A model generated the notes under the pieces. The model was given only the letters and a program-made list of their open reading frames with translations, searched no databases and was not told the origin of the DNA. The position numbers were made by a program, and so were the translations under genes. 16,564 bases of DNA from Pseudomonadota bacterium. Lineage in GTDB: Bacteria; Desulfobacterota; Desulfobacteria; Desulfobacterales; RPRI01. Location: contig JAHJQU010000303.1 in assembly GCA_018819005.1 (NCBI GenBank), positions 1 to 16,564 of the forward strand. Direction: 5' to 3'. This document shows, piece by piece, positions 7,652 through 14,624 of the stretch. Each line of letters starts with the position of its first letter. Position 1 is the first letter of the stretch.

Positions 7652-8587
7652 TCAAACGCCCAGCTTCTTCAAAACCGTCTTCAATTCCGCAACCGAGTCA
7701 GCCGACTTCTTTAACGCTGCCTGTTCTTCACCGGTAAGTTTTATCTGTATGATCTCTTCAATGCCTTTTGCGCCCAGTTTTACCGGAACGCCTATAAAAA
7801 GACCGTTTATTCCATACTCTCCTTCGAGGTATGCAGCGCAGGGAAGGATCTTTTTCTTGTCCTTTAAAATCGATTCCGCCATTTCAACCGCGGCTGAAGC
7901 GGGAGCATAATAGGCACTTCCTGTTTTTAAGAGTGAAACTATTTCAGCGCCGCCGCTCGCGGTTCTTTTGACAAGAGCCGCGATCTTCTCCTTTGAAAGC
8001 AGCTCGGTTATCGGAATTCCGGCAACAGTCGAATATCTCGGGAGAGGAACCATAGTATCTCCATGCCCTCCAAGAACAAAAGCATGCGTGTTTTCAACAG
8101 AGACATTCAGCTCCATTGCTATAAAAGCCCTGAAACGTGCGGAGTCAAGAACGCCGGCCATGCCTATTACCCTGTTTTTAGGAAAACCGCTTGCTTCGAA
8201 TGCAACATGGCACATTGCATCGAGAGGATTGCTGACGATAATGATAACGGCATCGGGAGAAAAAGCAGCAACCTGTTTTGTGACGTTTTTAACAATCCCG
8301 GCATTTGTGCCGATCAGATCATCCCGGCTCATACCGGGCTTTCTTGGAATGCCTGCGGTAATTATGACAATATCTGATCCTGCTGAGGCTTCATAGCTGT
8401 TAAATCCCTTTATATGTGCATCGTGTTTTTCTATGGGAGCTGCTTCGGTAAGGTCGAGAGCTTTCCCCTGGGGTACGCCTTCAACAATATCGATTAATAC
8501 AACATCGCATAATTCTTTTTCCGCCAGCCGCTGGGCTGCCGTGGCGCCAACATTTCCTGCCCCGATAACTGTTACTTTCTTGTCCAT
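7652..8587 (-). CDS. mdh: Malate dehydrogenase, LDH-like type
   Basis: Interconverts malate and oxaloacetate with NAD in the central carbon cycle, in the cytoplasm. The 311-residue protein is of the lactate-dehydrogenase-like MDH class. It has the Rossmann motif GAGNVG (9-14) and Asp33 for NAD preference. Substrate arginines are Arg82, Arg88 and Arg151. Arg82, in PRKPGMSRDD, marks malate rather than lactate use. The proton relay is Asp148 with His175 (GGHGDTMVPL). The ATG at 8587-8585 has AAGGAG at 8598-8593. The gene stands alone on the minus strand. Its upstream region carries a CGCCGTAC half-site like the one in the acyl-CoA ligase promoter. Confidence 0.97.
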   Translation of the reverse strand: MDKKVTVIGAGNVGATAAQRLAEKELCDVVLIDIVEGVPQGKALDLTEAAPIEKHDAHIKGFNSYEASAGSDIVIITAGIPRKPGMSRDDLIGTNAGIVKNVTKQVAAFSPDAVIIIVSNPLDAMCHVAFEASGFPKNRVIGMAGVLDSARFRAFIAMELNVSVENTHAFVLGGHGDTMVPLPRYSTVAGIPITELLSKEKIAALVKRTASGGAEIVSLLKTGSAYYAPASAAVEMAESILKDKKKILPCAAYLEGEYGINGLFIGVPVKLGAKGIEEIIQIKLTGEEQAALKKSADSVAELKTVLKKLGV

Positions 8588-8633
8588 AAAGACTCCTTGT
8601 TATGTTTTATAAAGTACAAATTGATATTTTCCC

Positions 8634-8652
8634 TTCGGTACGGCGAATGCAA
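8634..8652 (-). promoter_or_regulatory. Possible -35 box and half-operator upstream of mdh
   Basis: On the minus strand TTGCAT (8652-8647) is followed closely by TCGCCGTACCGAA. This resembles the acyl-CoA ligase promoter, where TTGAAC is followed by ACGCCGTACGGCGT. The -10 region is weak (AT-rich 8630-8621), and the site here is not a full palindrome. It is only a suggestion of shared control. Confidence 0.25.
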
Positions 8653-8667
8653 GTCATTCAAAGCTCA

Positions 8668-8867
8668 CGGCTTCGTAAAAAGTCATTCTGCTGTGTTGCG
8701 CTTCATCCCCGCCCTGTTGAATTCTCGCTGCGCGAGACAGCAGAGCTGATTCAACAGGGTGAATCATTGCAGCGTACCAATAAGTACGCTTCATTTCTCA
8801 AGATTCGCGCGCCTTGCATAATGAACTTTTTACTTTGCCGTCCGGATTCAGACTTTTTTCGAGTTTA
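8668..8867 (+). repeat. Palindromic mobile element copy B with flanking direct repeats
   Basis: The core 8668-8840 starts CGGCTTCGTAAAAAGT and ends CTTTTTACTTTGCCG. A tail with a second CTTTTTTCGAG motif runs to 8867. It is flanked by a perfect 10-bp direct repeat TCAAAGCTCA (8658-8667 and 8868-8877), which looks like a target-site duplication. The apical stem is AGCGTAC (8771-8777) / GTACGCT (8784-8790) with a 6-base loop. The core is about 50 bases longer than in A and C because of a nested insertion. No protein is encoded. Confidence 0.8.
8712..8759. repeat. Nested inverted repeat inserted within copy B
   Basis: A perfect 11-bp inverted repeat, CCCTGTTGAAT (8712-8722) / ATTCAACAGGG (8749-8759), encloses a second hairpin TCTCGC (8723-8728) / GCGAGA (8732-8737). 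It replaces a few bases present in copies A and C, so it entered the element later. A related TGTTGA/TCAACA hairpin occurs at 14433-14456. Confidence 0.65.
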
Positions 8868-8961
8868 TCAAAGCTCAAAATTTATAAAAACCATATGATG
8901 CAACTGATTTCAGATAATAATATTTTTAATTGTTGTCAATAGGTTTTGCGTTTTTCAAGTA

Positions 8962-8990
8962 TTGACATTAAAGCTCCAAATAAGTTATGT
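8962..8990 (+). promoter_or_regulatory. Promoter of the TPR-GTPase-PATAN-PilZ cluster
   Basis: A consensus TTGACA (8962-8967), a 17-bp spacer and TTATGT (8985-8990) form the best sigma-70 promoter in the window. TATGTA one base later is an alternative -10. Transcription would start near 8997, leaving a leader of about 140 bases before the ATG at 9136. The leader contains the small hairpin ATGGG (9087-9091) / CCCAT (9103-9107). Confidence 0.6.
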
Positions 8991-9013
8991 AATAAATCAG
9001 AGTTGGGAGCTTC

Positions 9014-9139
9014 ATGTACTTTGTGATCTTTCTGGTTTTAATCCGCCCGAGGTGGCTTTTGGGACTTATAAACAGGTTATCAACCGATGGGACGCGGAAA
9101 AGCCCATTTCTTTTATCAGCTCAAGGGGAATTGTCATGA
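9014..9139 (+). CDS. Possible 41-residue upstream ORF overlapping the TPR gene by ATGA
   Basis: ATG 9014 has GGGAG at 9005-9009 (short 4-base spacing). The frame runs 41 codons to a TGA that overlaps the next ATG in the pattern ATGA (9136-9139), typical of translational coupling. The product would begin with a hydrophobic stretch (MYFVIFLVLI) followed by basic residues, like a small membrane peptide. There is no family match I recognise. The frame of the downstream gene is also open through this leader, so this may be chance in a structured leader RNA. Confidence 0.3.
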   Translation: MYFVIFLVLIRPRWLLGLINRLSTDGTRKSPFLLSAQGELS

Positions 9140-10089
9140 GTATCAAGGAACAAATAAAATCGATTTTGCAGGAAGCTGAAATATACAGGACTCAGGGCTT
9201 ACTGAACGAAGCAATGATAAAATACAAAAATGCTGCCGAACTTGTTGAGAAAAATATTAAGCAGGAAAACAGGCAGTCATTAGTCGATGGAATAACAAAA
9301 AAAATTGAATTATTAAAGAAAACCATATTAAAGTATAACGATCCTGAAAAACCACCGGAAATGCCTGTTGAAATTCAGAATCTGATAAAAGATAAATTTG
9401 CGTTTTCAGCCGATAAAGAATCGGCTGGTCTTGAAGGGGCGATAGCTTTATCTAAATTTGGACAATTTGAAAGAGCAATTACAGAATTTAGTGAATTACT
9501 CAAGAACGATTCTTTAAGGCTCGTTGCTGCCAAGAATATTTTAAGATGCTTTTTTGCAACCTCCTCTGTGGATGGAGCGCTTTCACAATATGAGCAGTGG
9601 CTGAAATCCGGAATTTTTCATGAAGGGCAGATCAAAAAAATACGGTTTTTTTTAGAGAATCTGCTAAAAGACAAGGGAATTGAGAGAAAACTCCCCCTTG
9701 CAGATATTCCTGAAGTTAAAGCTGTTCCTGAGAAAGCAATTTTTGAAAAAAAGTCTATGGCTGATATCCCTGAACAGGAGGAAGTGGAGGAGGATGATGA
9801 GTTCCTTGACATAAATTCAGTTGGCATTACAATTACTGACGGCCCGCAAAAGGGTAAGGAAGTTGTACTTGATGTAACTTTCCAGTCGGGCAAATCGGTC
9901 AGTTTAATTGTTCCGGGCAGGGAAAAAATACTAATCGAAAAATTTAAAGTTGGATTGAAATTGGATAATGTCCAGTTCTATTCACCTATTGCAATGCTGA
10001 ATGGTTCGGGTGTTATTTCGGCTTTTACAAAGATCAGTTCAGGCCCTAAAATGGGAAGCTACAGTCTCGATTTGAAGATATCCACTTAA
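9136..10089 (+). CDS. TPR-like protein with unknown beta-rich C-terminal domain
   Basis: The 317-residue protein has no signal peptide or membrane segment. Residues about 5-40 and 95-175 are helical with TPR-like patterns (GLLNEAMIKYKNAAE; LSKFGQFERAITEFSELLKND). A charged linker at 181-228 contains two copies of ADIPE (189-193 and 209-213) and an acidic run (EEVEEDDEF). Residues about 229-315 look like a beta-rich domain (ITITDGPQKGKEVVLDV, SGKSVSLIVPGRE) that I do not recognise. ATG 9136 has AAGGGG at 9123-9128. The open frame reaches back to 8962, but that codon is the -35 box. The gene lies 34 bases before the MglA-like GTPase, so it could be an adaptor or regulator for it. The function is not known. 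Confidence 0.8.
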   Translation: MSIKEQIKSILQEAEIYRTQGLLNEAMIKYKNAAELVEKNIKQENRQSLVDGITKKIELLKKTILKYNDPEKPPEMPVEIQNLIKDKFAFSADKESAGLEGAIALSKFGQFERAITEFSELLKNDSLRLVAAKNILRCFFATSSVDGALSQYEQWLKSGIFHEGQIKKIRFFLENLLKDKGIERKLPLADIPEVKAVPEKAIFEKKSMADIPEQEEVEEDDEFLDINSVGITITDGPQKGKEVVLDVTFQSGKSVSLIVPGREKILIEKFKVGLKLDNVQFYSPIAMLNGSGVISAFTKISSGPKMGSYSLDLKIST

Positions 10090-10123
10090 CAGCATATGAT
10101 ATAGTCTTACGGAGTTGTGCCAG

Positions 10124-10750
10124 ATGGCAATATTTAATTTGAAAAGTCGTGAGATTGAATGCAAAATTGTATATTATGGCCCCGGAAGATCAGGTAAAAC
10201 GACCAATCTTGAATATATTTTTAAAACTTATAAAAAACAGGTTACCGACCAGCTTGTATCAATTGATACCGAAGGCGACAGAACCCTCTTTTTTGATTTT
10301 CTTCCTATGGGCCTTGGTAAAATAAGAGGGTGTGATATACGGGTCCAATTATATACTGTTCCGGGACAGGTGCAATACAGTTCTACGCGAAAACTGGTTT
10401 TGAAAGGCGCCGACGGGATTGTTTTTGTTGCCGATTCTTTTGCAATAAGGAGAGACAAAAATATTCTCTCGCTAAAGGACCTTGATCTGAATTTAAAAGA
10501 ATGCGGTCTTAATATTTTTAAAATTCCTCTTGTCCTTCAGTATAACAAGAGGGACATGTCCAGCATGGCAGACGGAAGTATTCCCATAATGTCTGTTGAA
10601 ACTATGCAGAATGATCTGAACAGACAGCTTAAGGTTCCTTATTTTCCGGGAAGTGCTTTAACAGGAGAAGGTGTTGGCAGAACTTTGATAGAGTCCCTTA
10701 AGTTGACTCTCATACAATTACAAAAAGAATTGAAATGGGCACAGAAATAA
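10124..10750 (+). CDS. MglA-family small Ras-like GTPase
   Basis: The 208-residue cytoplasmic protein belongs to the MglA group of bacterial small GTPases, which set cell polarity and control motility or type IV pili in Myxococcus and relatives. The P-loop is GPGRSGKT (19-26). The switch segment DRTLFFDFLP (52-61) has the intrinsic arginine finger at Arg53. G3 is TVPGQ (78-82) with catalytic Gln82. G4 is NKRD (141-144) and G5 lies around SALTGEG (177-183). Arg53, Gln82 and Gly21 have the same numbers as in Myxococcus MglA, so it should be an active GTPase. ATG 10124 has GGAG at 10111-10114. The stop is followed at once by the ATG of the DUF4388 gene. No MglB/Roadblock activator gene is in the window. 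Confidence 0.92.
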   Translation: MAIFNLKSREIECKIVYYGPGRSGKTTNLEYIFKTYKKQVTDQLVSIDTEGDRTLFFDFLPMGLGKIRGCDIRVQLYTVPGQVQYSSTRKLVLKGADGIVFVADSFAIRRDKNILSLKDLDLNLKECGLNIFKIPLVLQYNKRDMSSMADGSIPIMSVETMQNDLNRQLKVPYFPGSALTGEGVGRTLIESLKLTLIQLQKELKWAQK

Positions 10751-11929
10751 ATGGCTGACTTATCCTTTGCAGGCAATTTGAATTTTTTGAATCTTGGCGA
10801 GCTGCTTCAGATTTTTGGAACAAACGGAAGCACCGGTGTTTTGAAAATAAAAAGCAAGTATTCCGAAGAACCGGGGCGCATGTATTTTGTTAAAGGAGAG
10901 CTTGTTAATGCTGAAGCCGGTTCCAAAGAAGGTATTGATGCTGCGCTTTCGCTTTTTGGATGGACTGAAGGTGAATTTGAGTTTCGCACGCAGGAAGTAA
11001 AAACAAAGAATGTGATTCGAAAAAGTAGAATGGAAATTACTTTAGATGCATTAAGGCTTCTTGATGACGGCAAGATAGAGAAATTGGGGCCGGTTACATA
11101 TGCAAAAACATTTGATGAGGGTTCCAAAGAGGATTCTCTGATCCCTGTTATCAGAGGCCCTCTGGTTGATTATACCTACGTAGTTGAAGAAGAAGAGTAC
11201 CGTGATGGCGACAAAATAGTCACGGAAGGGAAATTCGGCAACTGGATATGGGTCGTTCTTGAAGGAAAAGTTGAAATTGTTAAAGAGACAAAGCAAGGAC
11301 TGTGCAAGATAGTAAGGCTGACCGTCGGTTCATTCGTTGGAACCCTGTCAACAACAATGCCCGGTCAATATAATGTGCGGACCGCTTCGGTTGTTGCTGT
11401 AGGCTCGGTACAACTGGGCCTTCTTGATTCCCAGAGGCTTTACAGCGAATATATAAAATTATCACCTCTATTTAAAGAAATAATATTAAGCCTTGGTAAC
11501 CGCATGAAGCAAATTACAGGCATGATTGTTGATGTCAGTTCAAAAAATATAAATGTTAAGGCGTTCTTAAAGGGTAAAAAAATTCTTATTGAACAAGGTT
11601 CAAGTGATGAAGGGGTTCTCACGATTATTAGCGGGGAAGCAGCAATAGTCCGCTCTACAGACAACGGGTATCTTCCACTTATGACTCTTTCCGCCGGCGA
11701 TTTATTGGGCCGTATTCCCTTTGTCAATACCGGACATGAACCGCATTCCGCATCCGTTTTTGTTTCAAGGGATTTTGATGCAAGGAAGATAGATACGGAA
11801 GAAATTCAGAAAGAATATGATCAGCTTTCATTAACCTTTAAGAATATGCTTGAAAACATGGGTACTTGTATTGCTGCAACAACAATGATTGTCAGCGAGT
11901 TACATAGACAATCCCTTATATCCAAGTAA
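10751..11929 (+). CDS. DUF4388 (PATAN-like) protein with two cyclic-nucleotide-binding-like domains
   Basis: The 392-residue soluble protein starts with a DUF4388/PATAN-like domain at about 1-115 (MADLSFAGNLNFLNLGELLQ, GVLKIKS, FVKGELVNAEAG, GWTEGEFEF). Two cNMP-binding folds follow: about 145-260 (RDGDKIVTEG, VVLEGKVEIV, GSFVGTLS) and about 265-385 (KGKKILIEQGSSDEG, IISGEAAIV, AGDLLG). The phosphate-cassette glutamate is missing in both. The first domain keeps an Arg-Thr-Ala-Ser (210-213), the second does not. Ligand binding is therefore uncertain. The ATG lies directly after the GTPase stop with no ribosome-binding site of its own, so translation is probably coupled. The PATAN part may be a protein-interaction effector for the GTPase, by inference from gene order. 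Confidence 0.88.
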   Translation: MADLSFAGNLNFLNLGELLQIFGTNGSTGVLKIKSKYSEEPGRMYFVKGELVNAEAGSKEGIDAALSLFGWTEGEFEFRTQEVKTKNVIRKSRMEITLDALRLLDDGKIEKLGPVTYAKTFDEGSKEDSLIPVIRGPLVDYTYVVEEEEYRDGDKIVTEGKFGNWIWVVLEGKVEIVKETKQGLCKIVRLTVGSFVGTLSTTMPGQYNVRTASVVAVGSVQLGLLDSQRLYSEYIKLSPLFKEIILSLGNRMKQITGMIVDVSSKNINVKAFLKGKKILIEQGSSDEGVLTIISGEAAIVRSTDNGYLPLMTLSAGDLLGRIPFVNTGHEPHSASVFVSRDFDARKIDTEEIQKEYDQLSLTFKNMLENMGTCIAATTMIVSELHRQSLISK

Positions 11930-12032
11930 TTTTATAAGGATTCAAGTGACCGGAAAAGCGAACGCATTCCCCGCCGCTTGCGGCATATCAGCCCATTTGT
12001 AGTCGTCGTTATCAGATAAGAGGAGAGAAGCC

Positions 12033-12260
12033 ATGACAAGTGAAAATAGAAAACATCAGAGGATGGCATCGCTTAACCTTTTGCATGTTGGAGTTTATAA
12101 AGATGACGACTTAATCAAACAGGGAGTGGGAAGGACTTTGAATATTTCAGATTCCGGAATATTGCTCGAAATTCACTTTCCGATTGATACTGATAATGTT
12201 GTTGTTCAGGTGGCAATCGGCCTTAAAGAAGATTTGTTCGAAATCAAAGGAGATCTGTGA
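12033..12260 (+). CDS. PilZ domain protein, N-terminal part (frame broken)
   Basis: The 75-codon frame encodes the first part of a PilZ domain, the family that binds cyclic di-GMP. It has the RxxxR motif (Arg6, Arg10) and the NxSxxG motif (Asn37, Ser39, Gly42) needed for ligand contact. The domain stops early at TGA 12258-12260. The missing last strand and helix are encoded just downstream, one frame away. One base inserted near 12256 would restore a full protein of about 122 residues. ATG 12033 has GAGGAG eight bases before it. The gene is probably the last of the GTPase cluster, about 100 bases after the DUF4388 gene. It may be a real split gene, a pseudogene or a sequencing deletion. Confidence 0.75.
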   Translation: MTSENRKHQRMASLNLLHVGVYKDDDLIKQGVGRTLNISDSGILLEIHFPIDTDNVVVQVAIGLKEDLFEIKGDL

Positions 12261-12400
12261 GATGTTTACAGTCTGAAAACGGAAAATATCAGATCGGGAT
12301 TCTGTTTGATAAGATTACAAGTGAGACAAATGATAAAATATTAAAAAAATATATTGAAGCATTTAAAGACGGAAATTCCAATACATCCCCGGCCGAATAA
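12257..12400 (+). CDS. C-terminal remainder of the PilZ domain in another frame
   Basis: The frame from GTG 12257 to TAA 12398-12400 encodes 47 residues (QIGILFDKIT, then a helix LKKYIEAF). This matches the closing strand and C-terminal helix of a PilZ domain. A perfect AAGGAG (12247-12252) lies four bases before the GTG, and GTGA overlaps the upstream stop, so separate coupled translation is possible. The AAGGAG may simply be coding sequence of the intact gene. Confidence that this is the same domain is high; confidence that it is translated alone is low. Confidence 0.5.
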   Translation: MRCLQSENGKYQIGILFDKITSETNDKILKKYIEAFKDGNSNTSPAE

Positions 12401-12455
12401 GTTAAAAAGTGTCCATACGGAAACAAAAAGTTTCTTATCATGAAAGGAAATATAA

Positions 12456-13346
12456 ATGGTTGAGGCAGTGCGTGAAACTGATTTCAGTAACATAAAGCTT
12501 TTAAAAAGAGGGAAGGTTAGGGATATTTATGACCTTGGAGATAAACTGCTGATGGTTGCTACTGATAGAATGTCGGCATTTGATGTTGTTATGCCGGATC
12601 CTATACCTGAAAAAGGCAAAATTCTTACTCAAATTTCTTTATTCTGGTTCGATATAATGAAACCATTGATTCAAAATCATGTCATTTCAAGCGATGTCCG
12701 TGATTATCCTTCAGATTGCAGACAATATTCTGATATTTTAAATAAAAGAAGCATGCTAGTAAGGAAAACGGAGCCTCTTCCTGTTGAGTGCGTTGTAAGA
12801 GGTTACCTGTCCGGCTCAGGGTGGAGTTCCTATCAGGAGCGGGGTGAGGTCTGCGGTATAATGCTTCCGAAAGGCCTGAAAGAGTCGGATCAGTTGCCTG
12901 AGCCAATATTTACCCCTTCAACGAAAGAGGAGGTCGGCACTCACGATATAAACATTGATTTTGATGAAACAGTTAAAATAATAGGAAGAAAGCTTGCTGA
13001 AAGAGTAAAAGAGCTGAGTATTGAAATATATATAAGAGGAACTAAACTTGCGGCTCAGAAAGGTATAATAATTGCTGATACAAAGTTTGAATTCGGACTT
13101 ATTGGCAATGATGTCATTATAATAGATGAAGTCTTAACTCCTGATTCATCAAGATTCTGGCCGAAAGATTCATATAAACCGGGCGGACCTCAGTTGAGTT
13201 TCGACAAGCAGTATTTAAGGGATTATCTCACCTCCATAAAATGGAACAAGAAGCCGCCCGCTCCATCTCTTCCGAAAGATGTAATCGACAACACGCGCAG
13301 TAAATACATGGAGGCTTTGAAACGTCTGACCGGCGCCGAATTATGA
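12456..13346 (+). CDS. purC: SAICAR synthetase (phosphoribosylaminoimidazole-succinocarboxamide synthase)
   Basis: Joins aspartate to CAIR with ATP to form SAICAR in purine synthesis, in the cytoplasm. The 296-residue protein is of the longer PurC form. It has the N-terminal nucleotide site RGKVRDIYD (18-26) and ATDRMSAFD. The substrate region is PVECVVRGYLSGSGW, followed by the late motifs DTKFEFGL and DEVLTPDSSRFW. All are well conserved. ATG 12456 has AAAGGA at 12443-12448. The gene follows the PilZ remnant by 55 bases with no terminator seen, so read-through from the signalling cluster is possible. Its stop overlaps the start of the ParB-like gene. Confidence 0.97.
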   Translation: MVEAVRETDFSNIKLLKRGKVRDIYDLGDKLLMVATDRMSAFDVVMPDPIPEKGKILTQISLFWFDIMKPLIQNHVISSDVRDYPSDCRQYSDILNKRSMLVRKTEPLPVECVVRGYLSGSGWSSYQERGEVCGIMLPKGLKESDQLPEPIFTPSTKEEVGTHDINIDFDETVKIIGRKLAERVKELSIEIYIRGTKLAAQKGIIIADTKFEFGLIGNDVIIIDEVLTPDSSRFWPKDSYKPGGPQLSFDKQYLRDYLTSIKWNKKPPAPSLPKDVIDNTRSKYMEALKRLTGAEL

Positions 13347-14311
13347 CATGGAAGGAAGAAATTATTCGCCTCTCCTCAATAAATATTGAGGATCATACAT
13401 TCAGGATAACAACTGACGAGAATATAGAGGGTCTTTCCTGTTCAATAAGAAACGCAGGTCTTATTAACCCGCCGATAGTAATCAGTAAAAAATCGGGATA
13501 TGCCGTTGTAAGCGGCTTCAGACGCATCAGGTCAGTTCAGAAGCTCGGCTGGTCCGATTTAATGACAAGAGTGCTTGATACAAAGACCGCTCCCCTTGAA
13601 TGCGCCAAAATTGCTGTAACCGACAATTTGATGCAACGTCCATTGAATCTTATCGAAACATCCAGAGCTTATAAATTGCTGTCGGGTTTTTTAGATAATA
13701 AGCAGGATTTATTGAAAACAGCGTCCGTTCTCGGTCTTCCTGACAATCAATTTCTGGTAGAAAAAATAATAAAGCTATGCGAAATGCCGCATGCGATACA
13801 GAATCCTATTATATCAAACACTGTTTCATTGGTTATAGCACTCGAGCTTGGGAAGCTGGAATATGATGCCGGAATTGCAATCGCAGTACTTTTTGATAAA
13901 TTAAAACCCGGTCTTAACAAACAGCGAGAAATCCTGACTCTTTTTTATGAAATTGCCTCCCGTGAGAGCGTTTCAATTATTAAATTGCTTAAAGGAGATG
14001 AATTGCAAAGCATTCTTTCAGATAATGAACCGGATAGAAATCAAATAATCAACAAATTAAGGCAATACTTGAAAAGAAGACGCTATCCTTTGATGACAAA
14101 GGCAGAAAACGTTTTTGAGAGAAACGTTAAAAAACTTGCATTGGAGAGGGGGATGAAAATAATCCCGCCTGCTAATTTTGAGGGAAACACCTTTGTTTTG
14201 AGCCTGGAGTTTAAAAAGATAAAAGATCTTGAAATGCAAAAAGAATTTCTCGATAAATTGATAAAAGATCAAACTCTTGAGCAAATAATATCAAAATCGA
14301 CTGATATTTAA
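13343..14311 (+). CDS. Orphan ParB/Srx-fold N-terminal domain protein
   Basis: The 322-residue protein has a ParB/sulfiredoxin-like N-terminal domain at about 5-105. The box at 38-61 (AGLINPPIVI, YAVVSGFRR) and the box at 94-102 (DNLMQRPLN) correspond to the nucleotide-binding boxes of ParB. The second box reads GFRR instead of GERR. Helical regions follow (110-240), and a C-terminal part of unknown kind has a basic segment KRRRYP. ATG 13343 overlaps the purC stop as ATGA, so translation is coupled to purC. No parA or parS-like site is nearby, so chromosome partition is unlikely. Relatives with this fold bind CTP or ATP or act as specific DNA-binding regulators. The role here is unknown. Confidence 0.75.
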   Translation: MTWKEEIIRLSSINIEDHTFRITTDENIEGLSCSIRNAGLINPPIVISKKSGYAVVSGFRRIRSVQKLGWSDLMTRVLDTKTAPLECAKIAVTDNLMQRPLNLIETSRAYKLLSGFLDNKQDLLKTASVLGLPDNQFLVEKIIKLCEMPHAIQNPIISNTVSLVIALELGKLEYDAGIAIAVLFDKLKPGLNKQREILTLFYEIASRESVSIIKLLKGDELQSILSDNEPDRNQIINKLRQYLKRRRYPLMTKAENVFERNVKKLALERGMKIIPPANFEGNTFVLSLEFKKIKDLEMQKEFLDKLIKDQTLEQIISKSTDI

Positions 14312-14432
14312 TCTCTTTTTTCTGAAATTATATGCAAACCCGCCGGGTATTTTATCTTTACAGCACCTTCAAATCCCTCTGTTGCAAGCATTGCATAGCT
14401 TGTACCACATCAGCTTTGAACTGTACCGGGCT

Positions 14433-14580
14433 CTGTTGAGTATATTTTCTCAACAGGCTGAGCCAATTGCGAAACTCGTATATTCGTATGTTTTGTTCAT
14501 TCTCGCGAATGCGGGGCACGAAGTGAAGTGCCCGCGCTATCCAGTTTTTTCAAATAGTTATGGACTCCCATTTTCACGGG
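14433..14580. repeat. Cluster of four short hairpins in the parB-nhaD gap
   Basis: The 583-base gap 14312-14894 holds no convincing gene. Hairpins seen in order are: CTGTTGAG (14433-14440) / CTCAACAG (14449-14456); CATTC / GAATG (14498-14511); GGCAC / GTGCC around 14515-14532 with further GC pairs; and ACTCCC / GGGAGT around 14563-14582. The first resembles the hairpin inserted in copy B. None is followed by a T run that would make a clear terminator. Confidence 0.45.
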
Positions 14581-14624
14581 AGTGACAGGTTCTCAGACTT
14601 TTTATGAAGGTATCATTAATTGAT

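Noticed and set aside
8602..8898. Plus-strand open frame upstream of the TPR cluster
   Set aside because: It is made mostly of repeat copy B and its nested hairpin and has no ribosome-binding site.
9040..9135. Class I cyclic di-GMP riboswitch in the leader of the TPR gene
   Set aside because: GGGACGC followed by AAAAGCCC recalls part of the motif, but the second helix with its conserved AGGTAGC-type loop is absent, so the call is not supported.
8962..9135. N-terminal extension of the TPR protein to TTG 8962
   Set aside because: That codon coincides with the TTGACA -35 box and has no ribosome-binding site. ATG 9136 has AAGGGG at good spacing.
12240..12262. Programmed -1 frameshift in the PilZ gene
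   Set aside because: No X XXY YYZ slippery heptamer or downstream stem is visible at the break.
14382..14585. Open frame in the parB-nhaD gap
   Set aside because: It crosses several hairpins, lacks a ribosome-binding site and has no protein-like features.
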